A stretch of 11,610 bases of DNA from Bacteriovoracaceae bacterium (GCA_947500275.1 CANMSW010000043.1:1-11610); one strand, 5' to 3'; positions 1 through 7,996 are shown, counted from the first letter of the stretch. Notes: a model not told the origin generated them from the sequence alone. Translations and numbers: made by a program.

Positions 1-882
1 ATGGCGGGCTACCTTCTGATGGGGGCGGCCGTCTTCCTGATTGTGCGCATGTTGGTGCAAGAGCAGGAATCGCGTGCTGCGCAGGAAAATATTGATAGCC
101 GAGACCGCAAAGCGGCAACGGGGATCGTTGGACTGGTTCGCATGTTGGCCAGTCAGTACGTTGTTCCTTTTGTTCGCGGTCGTCCTTTCTGGGACAAACA
201 GCGGCTTGAGTGGCGCCGTCGGCTGATCTCTGCAGGCTTGCGTGACGTGTTCACGCCGGATGAGTTCATCGCCTTGCGTCTGCTCAATATCGTCCTGTTT
301 CCGGTGGTAAGCTGGGTCATGAATGTCTTCGGACTTTTGGACGTCTCACTGACCATTGTGTTGATTATGAGTGTTGTGGGTTACTTTTTTCCGGCCCTTT
401 GGGTCGACTCAAAACGGAAGGCCCGTCAGAAGGAAGTACTGAAGGCCATGCCCTTCGTCATCGACTTACTTGCTCTTGCTACAGAAGCAGGCGCAGATTT
501 CATGGGCGCGATCGGAAAAGTGGTCGATAAAGCGAAACCGAGTCCTCTCGTCGATGAACTCGGACAGATGCTTCGTGAGAATCGCTTAGGGGCTTCGCAA
601 AAAGAGTCCATTCGCGAGATGGCGGCCCGTATCGATCTGACCGAGTTCAGTTCGTTTGCAGCCATCCTGATCTCCTCGCAGGAGATGGGCGCCTCCATTG
701 GTCGAATTCTCCGTCAGCAGTCCGAGCAGATTCGGATCGATCGAATCATGCGAGCCGAAAAGGCCGGTGCAGCGGCGTCTCAGATGGTTCTCGTGCCCGT
801 GGTCCTCTTTGTTCTTCCATCGGTTGTGCTCATGATGGGTGGACCTTTCATCTTAGGTTTCCTCAACGGGGGTGGACTGTGA
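1..882 (+). CDS. tadC: Tad pilus inner-membrane platform protein TadC (start possibly upstream of window)
   Basis: This is a GspF/TadC-type polytopic inner-membrane protein, part of the platform on which the TadA ATPase drives Flp pilus assembly. Visible hydrophobic segments lie at about residues 3-18, 91-110, 114-135 and 261-287. The T2SSF-like domain covers about 149-273, beginning AMPFVIDLLALATEAGADF, which matches the family pattern of a conserved helix with 'DLL...EAG'. A second characteristic stretch follows at about 210-235 (LTEFSSFAAILISSQEMGAS). At 293 residues it is close to the usual TadC length. The ATG is the very first base of the window, so the true start could lie upstream. 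Its stop overlaps the next start (GTGA), which indicates co-translation with the DUF192 gene. TadB is the paralogous alternative. The following gene order and the length favour TadC, but the assignment between the two is inferred. Confidence 0.85.
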   Translation: MAGYLLMGAAVFLIVRMLVQEQESRAAQENIDSRDRKAATGIVGLVRMLASQYVVPFVRGRPFWDKQRLEWRRRLISAGLRDVFTPDEFIALRLLNIVLFPVVSWVMNVFGLLDVSLTIVLIMSVVGYFFPALWVDSKRKARQKEVLKAMPFVIDLLALATEAGADFMGAIGKVVDKAKPSPLVDELGQMLRENRLGASQKESIREMAARIDLTEFSSFAAILISSQEMGASIGRILRQQSEQIRIDRIMRAEKAGAAASQMVLVPVVLFVLPSVVLMMGGPFILGFLNGGGL

Positions 883-1292
883 TTCAGCGCCCGCGTCGGA
901 TCAATGGGCTTGCGAGCAAGAAGGTTCATTCTGAACGGAATGGGCAGGAAGTCGTTTCGGATTGTCGAATGGCGACTGGGTTCTTTTCGCGCCTTTGCGG
1001 CTGGATGATGGTTCCACCTGTGAGCGCGGGGGAGGGACTCCTCCTCAGTCCTTGTAATGATATTCACATGGGATTCATGCGATTCGCGATCGATGCCGTT
1101 TTTTTGCGGAGTCTGGATCCCGATCGCTCGGATCTATCCCGATTTGAAGTGACTTCAGTCCGTCCAGGCCTCCAACCCTGGAGGTTGCTACCGGTGAGGG
1201 ACGGTCAGGCGGATTCAACATTAGAGCTTCCTGCGGGGGCGGCTCAGAGCGCGGGAATCATCGTGGGGGACGTCCTAATATGTTCAGGCTAA
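879..1292 (+). CDS. DUF192 family protein
   Basis: This is a small soluble-looking protein (137 aa) with the hallmarks of the DUF192 family. An ATGFFSRLCGWMM stretch at about residues 32-44 corresponds to the family's 'A.t...R..GLM'. CNDIHMGFMRFAIDAVFL at 59-76 matches 'c..IH..fM.fpiDvvFld'. A C-terminal LELPAGAAQSAGIIVGDVL follows at 115-133. The molecular function of DUF192 is not established. Members often occur near Tad/type II secretion genes, which fits here. The GTG start at 879 overlaps the tadC stop and is preceded by a G-rich SD-like run (GGGGGTGG). No signal peptide or membrane helix is evident in this copy. The 3' end overlaps the next gene by 13 bp, so it sits inside the operon. 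The family call is firm; any role in pilus assembly is inference. Confidence 0.85.
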   Translation: MIQRPRRINGLASKKVHSERNGQEVVSDCRMATGFFSRLCGWMMVPPVSAGEGLLLSPCNDIHMGFMRFAIDAVFLRSLDPDRSDLSRFEVTSVRPGLQPWRLLPVRDGQADSTLELPAGAAQSAGIIVGDVLICSG

Positions 1293-2950
1293 AAGTGATT
1301 GCTGGACCCAACCGCGGAGCAAGTTACGAGATTCGGGACTCCGAGTGCTCGATTGGCCGTCAGGACGGAAATACGATCGTCCTTCAGTCGAATCGGGTAT
1401 CCAAACAGCACTGCCGCTTGGTTGCTTCAAACGGAGAGGTCCTGCTCGAAGATCAAGGGAGTTCGAATGGGACTTTCGTAAATGGAGCCCAGACTCGCTC
1501 TCGAAAGCTGAAGGGCGGCGACAAAATCAGTGTTGGGGACTTTGTGTTCGAGCTTCTGGCGGACCAGCCGGTCCAGCGCGCGACCCGTTCAACGCCGCCT
1601 CCCGTACCCGGCCGACCCGGTCAAGTCCTTGCCTTTCCCGGCGGGATGGCTGGATTGCCGCCTGTTCCTGCTCAGCCTCTGTCCATGCAGTCTATGGGTA
1701 ATACCGGGGCATTTGATATGGGTGGCAATGCCACCAGTGCACCTCAGACCAAGCCGACGAACCTCGTCGATCGAATTCGGTTTATCCTCGATGCTAAAGT
1801 GATGCCTTACTTCTATGGCTTACTTTTCAAGCATGACTTGAAGTTTGTCGGTGCAGGAGTTTTCGCGCTCTTTATTCTCGTGAATCTTGTGGTTTCGGTC
1901 CAACCACTCGTCGATCTCGGCACAAGATTAGTAGTCGAAGAGGCCACGATGCGAGCTCGATTCATGGCGAAGCAAATTGTCGAAAAAAATGCGGTTTTCA
2001 TCGCTCAAAGAGCCGAGATTAAAGCAGATATAGGAAATTTCGAAAAAGAGCCCGGTGTCCGCATTGCAGTGCTCATTGACCTCGAGAATCGGATCATCGC
2101 TCCTTCCTCGAAAATCAATCAATATTTCACCCGGGGTGATGCGGCAACCTATGCCGTGGGCCAACGGAAGAAGTTCTTGAATGGACTGGAGACAGGGGTG
2201 TCAACCACCCTTGAAGATCATTCCGTTGTCGCTATCGAACCCCTCAAGATCTTTGATCCCACCATCGGACGTAACCGTGTCGCTGCCCTTGCAGTGGTTT
2301 CCTTGGACACCGAGGGGGCAAACCCCGCCTTCACCGAACTCGGAACTTCGTATGCCGACACCATGGTTCGTTCCGGAATTTTTGCGCTCATTGCGCTCTT
2401 TATTCTGTATCGAATCACTTTGAAGCCCTTCCAGGTGCTGAACGAAGACATCGACCGCGTCCTACGGGGTGAAATGGCCCAAGTGACCCATGAATTTAAA
2501 ATCGAAGAACTCGATTCACTTTGGGCCGTCATTAACTCCGCTCTCACTCGGATTCCGCGGAGTGGCATGCAGTCCAGCGGGGGAGACTCCGGCAGTGGTT
2601 TTGGTTCTGACACTCCGGACGCCGCGGACTCCTTCCGTGAAATTGCTTCCATCGCGCCCTTTGCTTCAGTCGTGCTCGACGCTGACTTCAGAATTGTCTT
2701 TCTGAATGCCGGTTTTGAGAACCTTTCGAACGCGCGCTTGGATGATGTTCGGGGGAAATTACCTTCCGAAGCTTTTGGCGAGGGCATTCCGGAATACATG
2801 GAATCGATCATGAAGCGAGTCTCAGGCGGCGAACGCGGGGTCTCGTCGACGATGGAAATGAGCACAGGAACCTATCAGATTCACGGATCAGCGATTGTGT
2901 TCTCTGGCGTTCCGAAGGCGTGGATGTTCAGTGCAACTCGGAATAGTTGA
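1280..2950 (+). CDS. Membrane sensor-like protein: FHA - TM - Cache-like - TM - HAMP-like - PAS
   Basis: The protein (556 aa) starts with a well-preserved FHA domain at residues 3-92: Gly-Arg at 26-27, S41 and H44 of the SxxH motif, SSNGT at 61-65 and Asn-Gly at 68-69. It should therefore bind phosphothreonine peptides. A Pro/Gly/Met-rich linker (about 100-160) leads to a membrane helix at about 189-207. An extracytoplasmic region of about 155 residues follows; its opening helix (ARFMAKQIVEKN) and VLIDLENRIIAPSSK strand resemble Cache/PDC sensor domains. A second helix spans about 365-379, then a HAMP-like stretch (380-426) and a C-terminal PAS-like domain (about 452-555; VVLDADFRIVFLNAGFENLS). 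No histidine kinase, cyclase or methyl-acceptor domain follows, so output is probably by protein contact. The ATG at 1280 overlaps the DUF192 gene and places the FHA at the extreme N terminus, as expected. FHA is certain; the Cache and HAMP assignments are weaker inferences from pattern. Confidence 0.85.
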   Translation: MFRLKVIAGPNRGASYEIRDSECSIGRQDGNTIVLQSNRVSKQHCRLVASNGEVLLEDQGSSNGTFVNGAQTRSRKLKGGDKISVGDFVFELLADQPVQRATRSTPPPVPGRPGQVLAFPGGMAGLPPVPAQPLSMQSMGNTGAFDMGGNATSAPQTKPTNLVDRIRFILDAKVMPYFYGLLFKHDLKFVGAGVFALFILVNLVVSVQPLVDLGTRLVVEEATMRARFMAKQIVEKNAVFIAQRAEIKADIGNFEKEPGVRIAVLIDLENRIIAPSSKINQYFTRGDAATYAVGQRKKFLNGLETGVSTTLEDHSVVAIEPLKIFDPTIGRNRVAALAVVSLDTEGANPAFTELGTSYADTMVRSGIFALIALFILYRITLKPFQVLNEDIDRVLRGEMAQVTHEFKIEELDSLWAVINSALTRIPRSGMQSSGGDSGSGFGSDTPDAADSFREIASIAPFASVVLDADFRIVFLNAGFENLSNARLDDVRGKLPSEAFGEGIPEYMESIMKRVSGGERGVSSTMEMSTGTYQIHGSAIVFSGVPKAWMFSATRNS

Positions 2951-2990
2951 GGGAGCTTTGCTCCAGAAGGAAAAAGGTTAAAAGGGTTCG

Positions 2991-4070
2991 ATGGCAGCAG
3001 TCACTCGATACAAAACATCAGAAGTTCCGCGGCAGGTGGCTGAACAAGCGCGCCTGAAAGTCGTGCACGGGCCCGACCGCGGGATGACTTTTGTTTTATC
3101 TTCCTCAAAGGCAGTCATCGGCCGCGGAGAGGAATGTGACGTTCATCTGGGTGATATTAAAACCTCCCGAAAACATTTTGAACTCGAGAACCGTGGAGAC
3201 GGAAGTTGGGCGCTCCGCGACTTGGGGAGTTCAAATGGGGTCTTAATCAAAGGGGCTTCGGTTCGAAGTGCGCTCATTCGTTCGGGCGAAATCCTAACGT
3301 TAGGTGAGACGGTGCTGGAGTTCATCACTTCGGATGCTGGAACGCGCATCATGATGGCCCCCGCGCGCGCCATTGATCAAATTCGTGCGGACGAATTGGC
3401 ACTCCAAGCGCAGCGTGAACGAGTCCTTCGCTTAGGGGGAGGAGCGCCCAAGCGTGTGGGCCCGGCGGCAATAGCTCCCGCGCCCGCCGCGAGCGCGCAA
3501 AAGAAAAAGTTTAATCCAGGACCGTTGATTCTCATCCTTGCGCTCGTTGGGCTCTGGTCGCTGATTAGCGAAGATAGCCCGGTGAAAAAGCGACTTGCTA
3601 AAAAGAAGACTGAGGCCGATCGAATTCCCATTGCGATCCTGCCTCCTGATCAATTGGCGCTGGTGAAGTCGCAGGTCGACCCGCTGGTGCGGATTGGTCT
3701 CCGCGAATTCCAAAACGGAAACATTCTGCGTGCGCGCCAATCTTTCGATGAAGTGCTTCGGCTTCAACCGGATCATGCCGTAGCGTTACGCTATATGAAC
3801 AACTGCACCGTCGAGCTCGAGCGCGTCGTGAAGGCGTACCTACAAACGGGGCGTAAGCAGTTGGATGCTGGGAAATTGCGCGAGGCCAGGGGCAGTTTCC
3901 AATCCGTCTTGAATCTTTTGGACTCGGAACCGTCCAGTGATCACTACAAGCAGGCCAGTGAATTCGTCGATCAAATCGCGAAGATAGAATCGGGCGACTT
4001 ACAAATTGGCGAAGTGCCGAAACTTGTTCCCCTTGCCACGCCTGATCGCACTCCGGGGGGTAGTCCATGA
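2991..4070 (+). CDS. FHA - TM - TPR-like protein
   Basis: This 359-aa protein has an intact FHA domain at about residues 22-112 (IGRG at 43-46, SRKH at 59-62, SSNG at 80-83). An Ala/Pro-rich linker with a basic KKK follows, then one membrane helix at about 177-193 (GPLILILALVGLWSLI) and a second basic patch. The C-terminal part contains two TPR-like helix pairs at about 236-265 (FQNGNILRARQSFDEVLRLQP) and 287-322 (LDAGKLREARGSFQSVLNLL). It probably reads phosphothreonine in the cytoplasm and offers a TPR scaffold on the far side of the membrane, though topology is not certain because both flanks of the helix are basic. The gene is preceded by a purine-rich AAGGAAAAAGG sequence. Its stop overlaps the next start as ATGA, so it is translationally coupled to the larger FHA gene. 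The specific partner is unknown. Confidence 0.85.
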   Translation: MAAVTRYKTSEVPRQVAEQARLKVVHGPDRGMTFVLSSSKAVIGRGEECDVHLGDIKTSRKHFELENRGDGSWALRDLGSSNGVLIKGASVRSALIRSGEILTLGETVLEFITSDAGTRIMMAPARAIDQIRADELALQAQRERVLRLGGGAPKRVGPAAIAPAPAASAQKKKFNPGPLILILALVGLWSLISEDSPVKKRLAKKKTEADRIPIAILPPDQLALVKSQVDPLVRIGLREFQNGNILRARQSFDEVLRLQPDHAVALRYMNNCTVELERVVKAYLQTGRKQLDAGKLREARGSFQSVLNLLDSEPSSDHYKQASEFVDQIAKIESGDLQIGEVPKLVPLATPDRTPGGSP

Positions 4071-6874
4071 GTGCGTTGCTGAAAATTCTCCGCGAAGGCC
4101 ATTTGCTCGAGATCTTAGATGTGATTGAGCCCCTCATGGTGGGGAGGGCCGAAGGCTGTGTGGTCCGACTCGAGGATCATGCGATCTCCCGAAAACATGC
4201 CGTGTTGACGCCCGATGAGCGCCCCGGTGTGATTCGTTTCGAGAAGAAAAGTGAATTTGGTTGGATCCGACATAACGGAGTCGAAAAATCGAGTGGCTCC
4301 GCCGTGCCTGGGGACGTTTTAGAAATGGGTCCCTTTCATCTCGAAGTTTCACAACCAGCGGGGTCTTCGGATCTTTCTCGTTCAGAGGCTGCGGATTCAA
4401 AGTCCCCTGTTCATCAAAGTGCACCGGTGGAGGTGGGAACCCCACTTCCGATGGAGAATCAGTTAGGTTCGCAACTCTCCTCATCTGCAGCTCTTCCTGT
4501 GGATGATTCGTCTTATTCTCAGTCGGCCCCCGCCGAAGGAGTGACAGAGAATCAGGGGGATCAAATGGATGGGGGAGTTGATTTGGCTTCAGGATTGGAT
4601 CTCGACTTGGGCGAGAGTGCGCCTGACCTTTCTTTGTCTCAATCCGAAGGGGGCTCGTCGCAGGATCTAATCTCTGAAGAAGCAGACCGTGAAGGGGCGC
4701 ATAGCGAAACAGGATCGAATCTCAACGGCCTTGAGCTCAGTCAATCTCCATCAGAAGCTCCAGGCCAGTCCGATCGCACCGCGCTCTTTAGTTCCGAGGG
4801 TGCAACTCGCTTGACGCCGATCGGTCGTGTTTCTGGACGGCTCGTTTTCGCCGCGGGCGCTGCATCGGTTGATCAGTATGATCTGGCTCAGGGGCCTGAG
4901 AAAATTTCAATTGGCCGCGGGAAGTCGAGCGATGTTGTCCTGCAAGACAAGAAGTCGTCTCGCGCGCACTTAGAAATTCATCGAAGAGATGGACAGTTTG
5001 TGCTCGTGGAACTCGGAAGTGCAAACGGCACTTTCATCAACGGGCAACGACTCGAGCCGAATAGCGAGACCGCTCTTCAGTCGGGAGACCAGGTTCAAGC
5101 AGGCGATGCCCAATTTGTTTTCGAGGTCGTCAGTCAGGACTATTACGAGCGTGAGCAGAGTTTCCTTCCCTCTGAGTCATCGAACTTGCCAGTCGGATTG
5201 ACTGATCATTCTGCGCTCGACCAGCCGAATCCGGACTATGGAAATTTCGACGCGCCCCAGTTTGGCAACGACTTAGGAGTTGCTTCCCCAGGCGTTCCAG
5301 AATCGAATTCATTTGAATCGTTGAATGGGATCGATAGTCAGCAGAACCCAGGTGGGGGCGCGAAGGGGAATGGTAGCCTTCTTGATCGCTATCGAGCCAT
5401 CCCTCCGAAGCGTAGAAAAATGCTGCTGGGGATCCTGGCCCTCGTCATGGTTTTTGGATATATCACTCAACAGGAGGAAGAGGAACTCGCGAAGTCGGCG
5501 AAGAAAAAGCCGAAACCGAGAGCCTCAGTTTCAGGGCAGCCCCTGATGATGTCGTTTGACGACCTCTCGAAAGAGCAGAAACAACGCGTATTACAAGGCC
5601 GGGAGGAAGCAACCCGTCATTATACGGGGGGCGAGTTTGAGGACGCGGTTCTGAAAGCGGACTCTGTCTTGTCGATTTTGCCAAACGATGACGTAGCGTC
5701 GCAAATCAAGAAATACGGGCAGATTGCGATCCAGAAGAAAAAGCAAATTGACGAAGAAAACGAACGCAAACGTCAGGCGGAAGAGCGGCTCGAAAAAATT
5801 AAGACGATGGTCGCAGAGATTGAAGCAAAAATGGAGACTGCGCGGAAGATTCCCGATGCGCCGAATAAATTTGACGCCATTGCCGACGAGCTCGCCAATT
5901 CTGAAATTCGCGTCCTCGACCCAGAAAATATTCAGATCAAAAAGTGGGAGACGGAGATAGGAGAATTCCGTCAGAAGATGATGGATATTCAAAGCTCACG
6001 AGTGCAACTCGGAGATCTCCGAAAAGATTTCGAAGACAGCTTCCGTGCCGCCAAGGTTTTGGTCGACAAGACGCTTGCCGAATCTGAGCCTCGACCCCGG
6101 TTGAAGGGCCTCGAGCAGGCACTTAAGGCTCTCGCCGATATTCGTTTGAAAGAGGGATACGCTGCGGATGAGGCTCGAAAAGGGAACTCTCAAGACAAGT
6201 CGATGGGGGCGGATCTTAAAGCGATTTCGAAAGTGATTTCCGAAGCCAATCGGGAGGCAGTGATTTGCCGCAAGGCCATTGATGAGACGGTTGCGCCGCT
6301 CGTTTCCGAGGCGCAGCGAGTTGAGGATTCTTCCGATTTCGTGAAGGCATTCGATCTTTGGCGGGCATTCGTTGAGATCGAGGAACTCAGAGTCGCAGCC
6401 TATCTAGCGGACGGTCAAGACGTGACGGAGTTGTCCGAGAAGAACCGAGGCCGCGACGGCATGGAGCGGATCCGGGGTGTGCTGAATGCTCAGGCGAAAT
6501 CGATCTATACCGAGGGCGTGCTCGCGGAGAGTTATAGCGACTTCACGAAAGCACGGGAGAAGTTTCAAGAGTTACTCGACAAGGCGCCCAAAGACGATGC
6601 TTCTACAGATGGTTATTACGAGCGAGCCCGTCGAAAACTTGCACTTTACCGTCAGTTCGATCAGGCGAATGGTTCATCCGGTGGCACGAAAGAAAGTGCA
6701 GCCGCGAAGGCTTCGGTAGAGAGTTATTCACCAGATATGGGGGGGCGTGACCCCGCGCAGTCTCCCGAATCGTCAGGTTCAACGGTCCCGCCAGGCGATG
6801 CTGATCCAGCGAACGCGAACCCTCCAGTTCCGACGTTTGATCCCGCGAGTGGAAACCAGGGTACTGGGCCCTAA
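4067..6874 (+). CDS. Large double-FHA - TM - coiled-coil/TPR-like protein
   Basis: This is the largest protein of the window (935 aa). FHA-1 (about residues 3-95) keeps VGR (25-27) and SRKH (41-44), but the usual SSNGT loop is replaced by EFGWIRHNG, so it is degenerate at that point. A Ser/Asp/Glu/Gln-rich low-complexity linker (about 97-245) leads to FHA-2 (about 258-355), which is canonical: IGRG 282-285, SSRAH 297-301, GSANGT 317-322, NG 325-326. A second disordered linker leads to a basic PPKRRK and one membrane helix at about 452-466. The tail begins with a TPR-like unit (511-541), then a long charged helical region likely to be coiled coil (about 555-660), then further TPR-like helices (about 740-790, 810-858) and a Pro/Gly/Ser-rich end. 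Layout and TPR sequence resemble the preceding gene, suggesting duplication followed by extension. It is probably a membrane scaffold of the pilus control module; the target is not identifiable here. Confidence 0.85.
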   Translation: MSALLKILREGHLLEILDVIEPLMVGRAEGCVVRLEDHAISRKHAVLTPDERPGVIRFEKKSEFGWIRHNGVEKSSGSAVPGDVLEMGPFHLEVSQPAGSSDLSRSEAADSKSPVHQSAPVEVGTPLPMENQLGSQLSSSAALPVDDSSYSQSAPAEGVTENQGDQMDGGVDLASGLDLDLGESAPDLSLSQSEGGSSQDLISEEADREGAHSETGSNLNGLELSQSPSEAPGQSDRTALFSSEGATRLTPIGRVSGRLVFAAGAASVDQYDLAQGPEKISIGRGKSSDVVLQDKKSSRAHLEIHRRDGQFVLVELGSANGTFINGQRLEPNSETALQSGDQVQAGDAQFVFEVVSQDYYEREQSFLPSESSNLPVGLTDHSALDQPNPDYGNFDAPQFGNDLGVASPGVPESNSFESLNGIDSQQNPGGGAKGNGSLLDRYRAIPPKRRKMLLGILALVMVFGYITQQEEEELAKSAKKKPKPRASVSGQPLMMSFDDLSKEQKQRVLQGREEATRHYTGGEFEDAVLKADSVLSILPNDDVASQIKKYGQIAIQKKKQIDEENERKRQAEERLEKIKTMVAEIEAKMETARKIPDAPNKFDAIADELANSEIRVLDPENIQIKKWETEIGEFRQKMMDIQSSRVQLGDLRKDFEDSFRAAKVLVDKTLAESEPRPRLKGLEQALKALADIRLKEGYAADEARKGNSQDKSMGADLKAISKVISEANREAVICRKAIDETVAPLVSEAQRVEDSSDFVKAFDLWRAFVEIEELRVAAYLADGQDVTELSEKNRGRDGMERIRGVLNAQAKSIYTEGVLAESYSDFTKAREKFQELLDKAPKDDASTDGYYERARRKLALYRQFDQANGSSGGTKESAAAKASVESYSPDMGGRDPAQSPESSGSTVPPGDADPANANPPVPTFDPASGNQGTGP

Positions 6875-6885
6875 AGGTTATATTC

Positions 6886-7704
6886 ATGAACACAGATTCG
6901 AACATCGATTCCAGTCACTCCGGCGCGGGTAAGGTGAAGGCCGTCATGACGGCCTCTGCGCGCGGGAATCGCATTCGCCAGGAAGACATCAGCCTAGCGC
7001 TTGCCGATCAAGGAGTCTTCGTCGTTGCCGACGGATTTGGTGCCGGGCAAAGTGGCGTGTCAGCTGCTCGGAGCGCTTGCGAGGCGGCCTCGGCCTTTTT
7101 GGTTCGAAACAGTGGGGACCAGGACGCAACGCTTCCCTTCATTTTACGACGCTATTTCTCACTCGCGGGTAATATGGTTTTTAACGCGCTCATTCACGCC
7201 AATCGTGAAATGGTGAACAGCAATCGGTCTAAGCCTGCTGAAATGTGCGGGGGCGCGTCTGTCTTGGCGGGACTTTTAGATGGAGACTTTCTCGCGCTGG
7301 GGGCGGCGGGCGCATGTTCAGCTCGTTTGCTAAGAGGAGCGGATGCTCCCGTTCTTCTGAATCGGCCGAGAACCTATCATCAGCTCCGGAATCCAAGCGC
7401 GAACCCAGGTCTGCAGTCAATCGATCACACTGAATGTGATATGCCGCTCATGGCGCTTGGAGTGCATGACGGTTTTGAGCCTGAAGTTTTCGAGTTACAC
7501 GTTCAGCCAGGGGATTGGGTTCTCTTACATACGGACGGAATGCCGGCAAGGCTCCTGGAGGAGTTCGCCGGGATTCGCACGGACGTGATCCAATCGGGCG
7601 TGAAACTTTCAGCGATCCAAGATCGTATAAAGTCGGCACTCGCTCGATCGCAATCGAGCGGCGAACTTTCCGACAACTTGGCTTTTTCACTCATTCTCTT
7701 CTGA
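6886..7704 (+). CDS. PP2C-family serine/threonine protein phosphatase
   Basis: This 272-aa protein has no membrane helix and shows the PP2C fold motifs in order. They are RIRQED at 29-34 (the R..N.D motif, D34), VVADGFGAGQSG at 46-57 (the ADGMGG motif, D49 and G50), and CGGASVLAGLL at 121-131 (the G-T motif). Next come GDWVLLHTDGM at 209-219 (the D-G motif, D217) and SDN at 262-264 (the terminal D-N, D263). All metal-coordinating aspartates expected of an active Mg/Mn-dependent phosphatase are present. It would remove phosphate from Ser/Thr residues, which makes it the natural counterpart to the FHA domains encoded just upstream. The ATG at 6886 lies 11 bp after the previous stop, with AAAGG as SD. 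It is the last gene of the left block. A cognate kinase is not in the window. The family call is firm; the pathway role is inferred from context. Confidence 0.9.
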   Translation: MNTDSNIDSSHSGAGKVKAVMTASARGNRIRQEDISLALADQGVFVVADGFGAGQSGVSAARSACEAASAFLVRNSGDQDATLPFILRRYFSLAGNMVFNALIHANREMVNSNRSKPAEMCGGASVLAGLLDGDFLALGAAGACSARLLRGADAPVLLNRPRTYHQLRNPSANPGLQSIDHTECDMPLMALGVHDGFEPEVFELHVQPGDWVLLHTDGMPARLLEEFAGIRTDVIQSGVKLSAIQDRIKSALARSQSSGELSDNLAFSLILF

Positions 7705-7795
7705 TTCGAACCGCCGCGAGAAGTTCGGGTCAGAGTCTTTTCCGTTTCGAGCCACGTATTGCCTCATCTCAGAATCTAGCCGTGGGCAGGGCCGC

Positions 7796-7886
7796 TTCCT
7801 CTGGGGACGGAGCACATCGCCGCGAAGCGCGGGCGCGGTTCCTCTGGGGACGGAGCACATCGCCGCGAAGCGCGGGCGCGGTTCCT
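7796..7886 (+). repeat. 43-bp direct tandem repeat, about 2.1 copies, REP-like
   Basis: Two identical 43-bp units occupy 7796-7838 and 7839-7881, followed by five bases of a third unit (TTCCT, 7882-7886). Each unit carries the core GGGGACGGAGCAC (7803-7815 and 7846-7858) followed by an imperfect palindrome, CGCCGCG-AAG-CGCGGGCG (7818-7835 and 7861-7878), able to form a hairpin with one bulged G. A conserved GGGGAC-type head followed by a GC-rich hairpin resembles REP elements mobilised by RAYT (Y1-type) transposases. That resemblance is from memory of the general pattern, and no transposase is present here. Identity of the two copies implies recent duplication or slippage. Confidence 0.85.
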
Positions 7887-7891
7887 CGGGA

Positions 7892-7996
7892 TCGTTGGAG
7901 GATGTCGTCCGCGCGCATCGGGTGAGGCGCGAAAGTGCGTGCTCGAGGTACGTGCCTTTTGAATTGGATCGCGCTTGCGCTCCCTCACTCCAACGA
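7892..7996. repeat. Widely spaced inverted repeat (9-bp arms)
   Basis: TCGTTGGAG (7892-7900) and its exact complement CTCCAACGA (7988-7996) flank about 87 bp. A partial inner pairing, TGAGG (7923-7927) with CCTCA (7983-7987), is also possible. This could be the edge of a small non-autonomous element or a structured RNA, or chance in GC-rich DNA. No target-site duplication is obvious. Confidence 0.3.

Noticed and set aside
2218..2865. 215-codon open frame on the minus strand
   Set aside because: It lies wholly inside the FHA/PAS sensor gene, has no recognisable domain and no promoter or SD. It is a shadow of the plus-strand coding sequence.
2952..2964. GGAGC-TTT-GCTCC hairpin between the first and second FHA genes
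   Set aside because: It was considered as a terminator, but the stem is only 5 bp with no T-run, and the next gene follows within 30 bp with its own SD-like sequence.
3598..4137. 179-codon minus-strand frame across the FHA gene junction
   Set aside because: It is antisense to two well-supported FHA genes, its composition is Arg/Pro/Ser-rich and no family is recognisable.
7707..7727. Dyad after the phosphatase stop as a terminator
   Set aside because: The arms are 5 bp with an 11-base loop and the nearest T-run is about 10 bases away, too weak to call.
7796..7886. CRISPR array
   Set aside because: The two units abut directly with no spacers, so this is a tandem repeat, not a repeat-spacer array.
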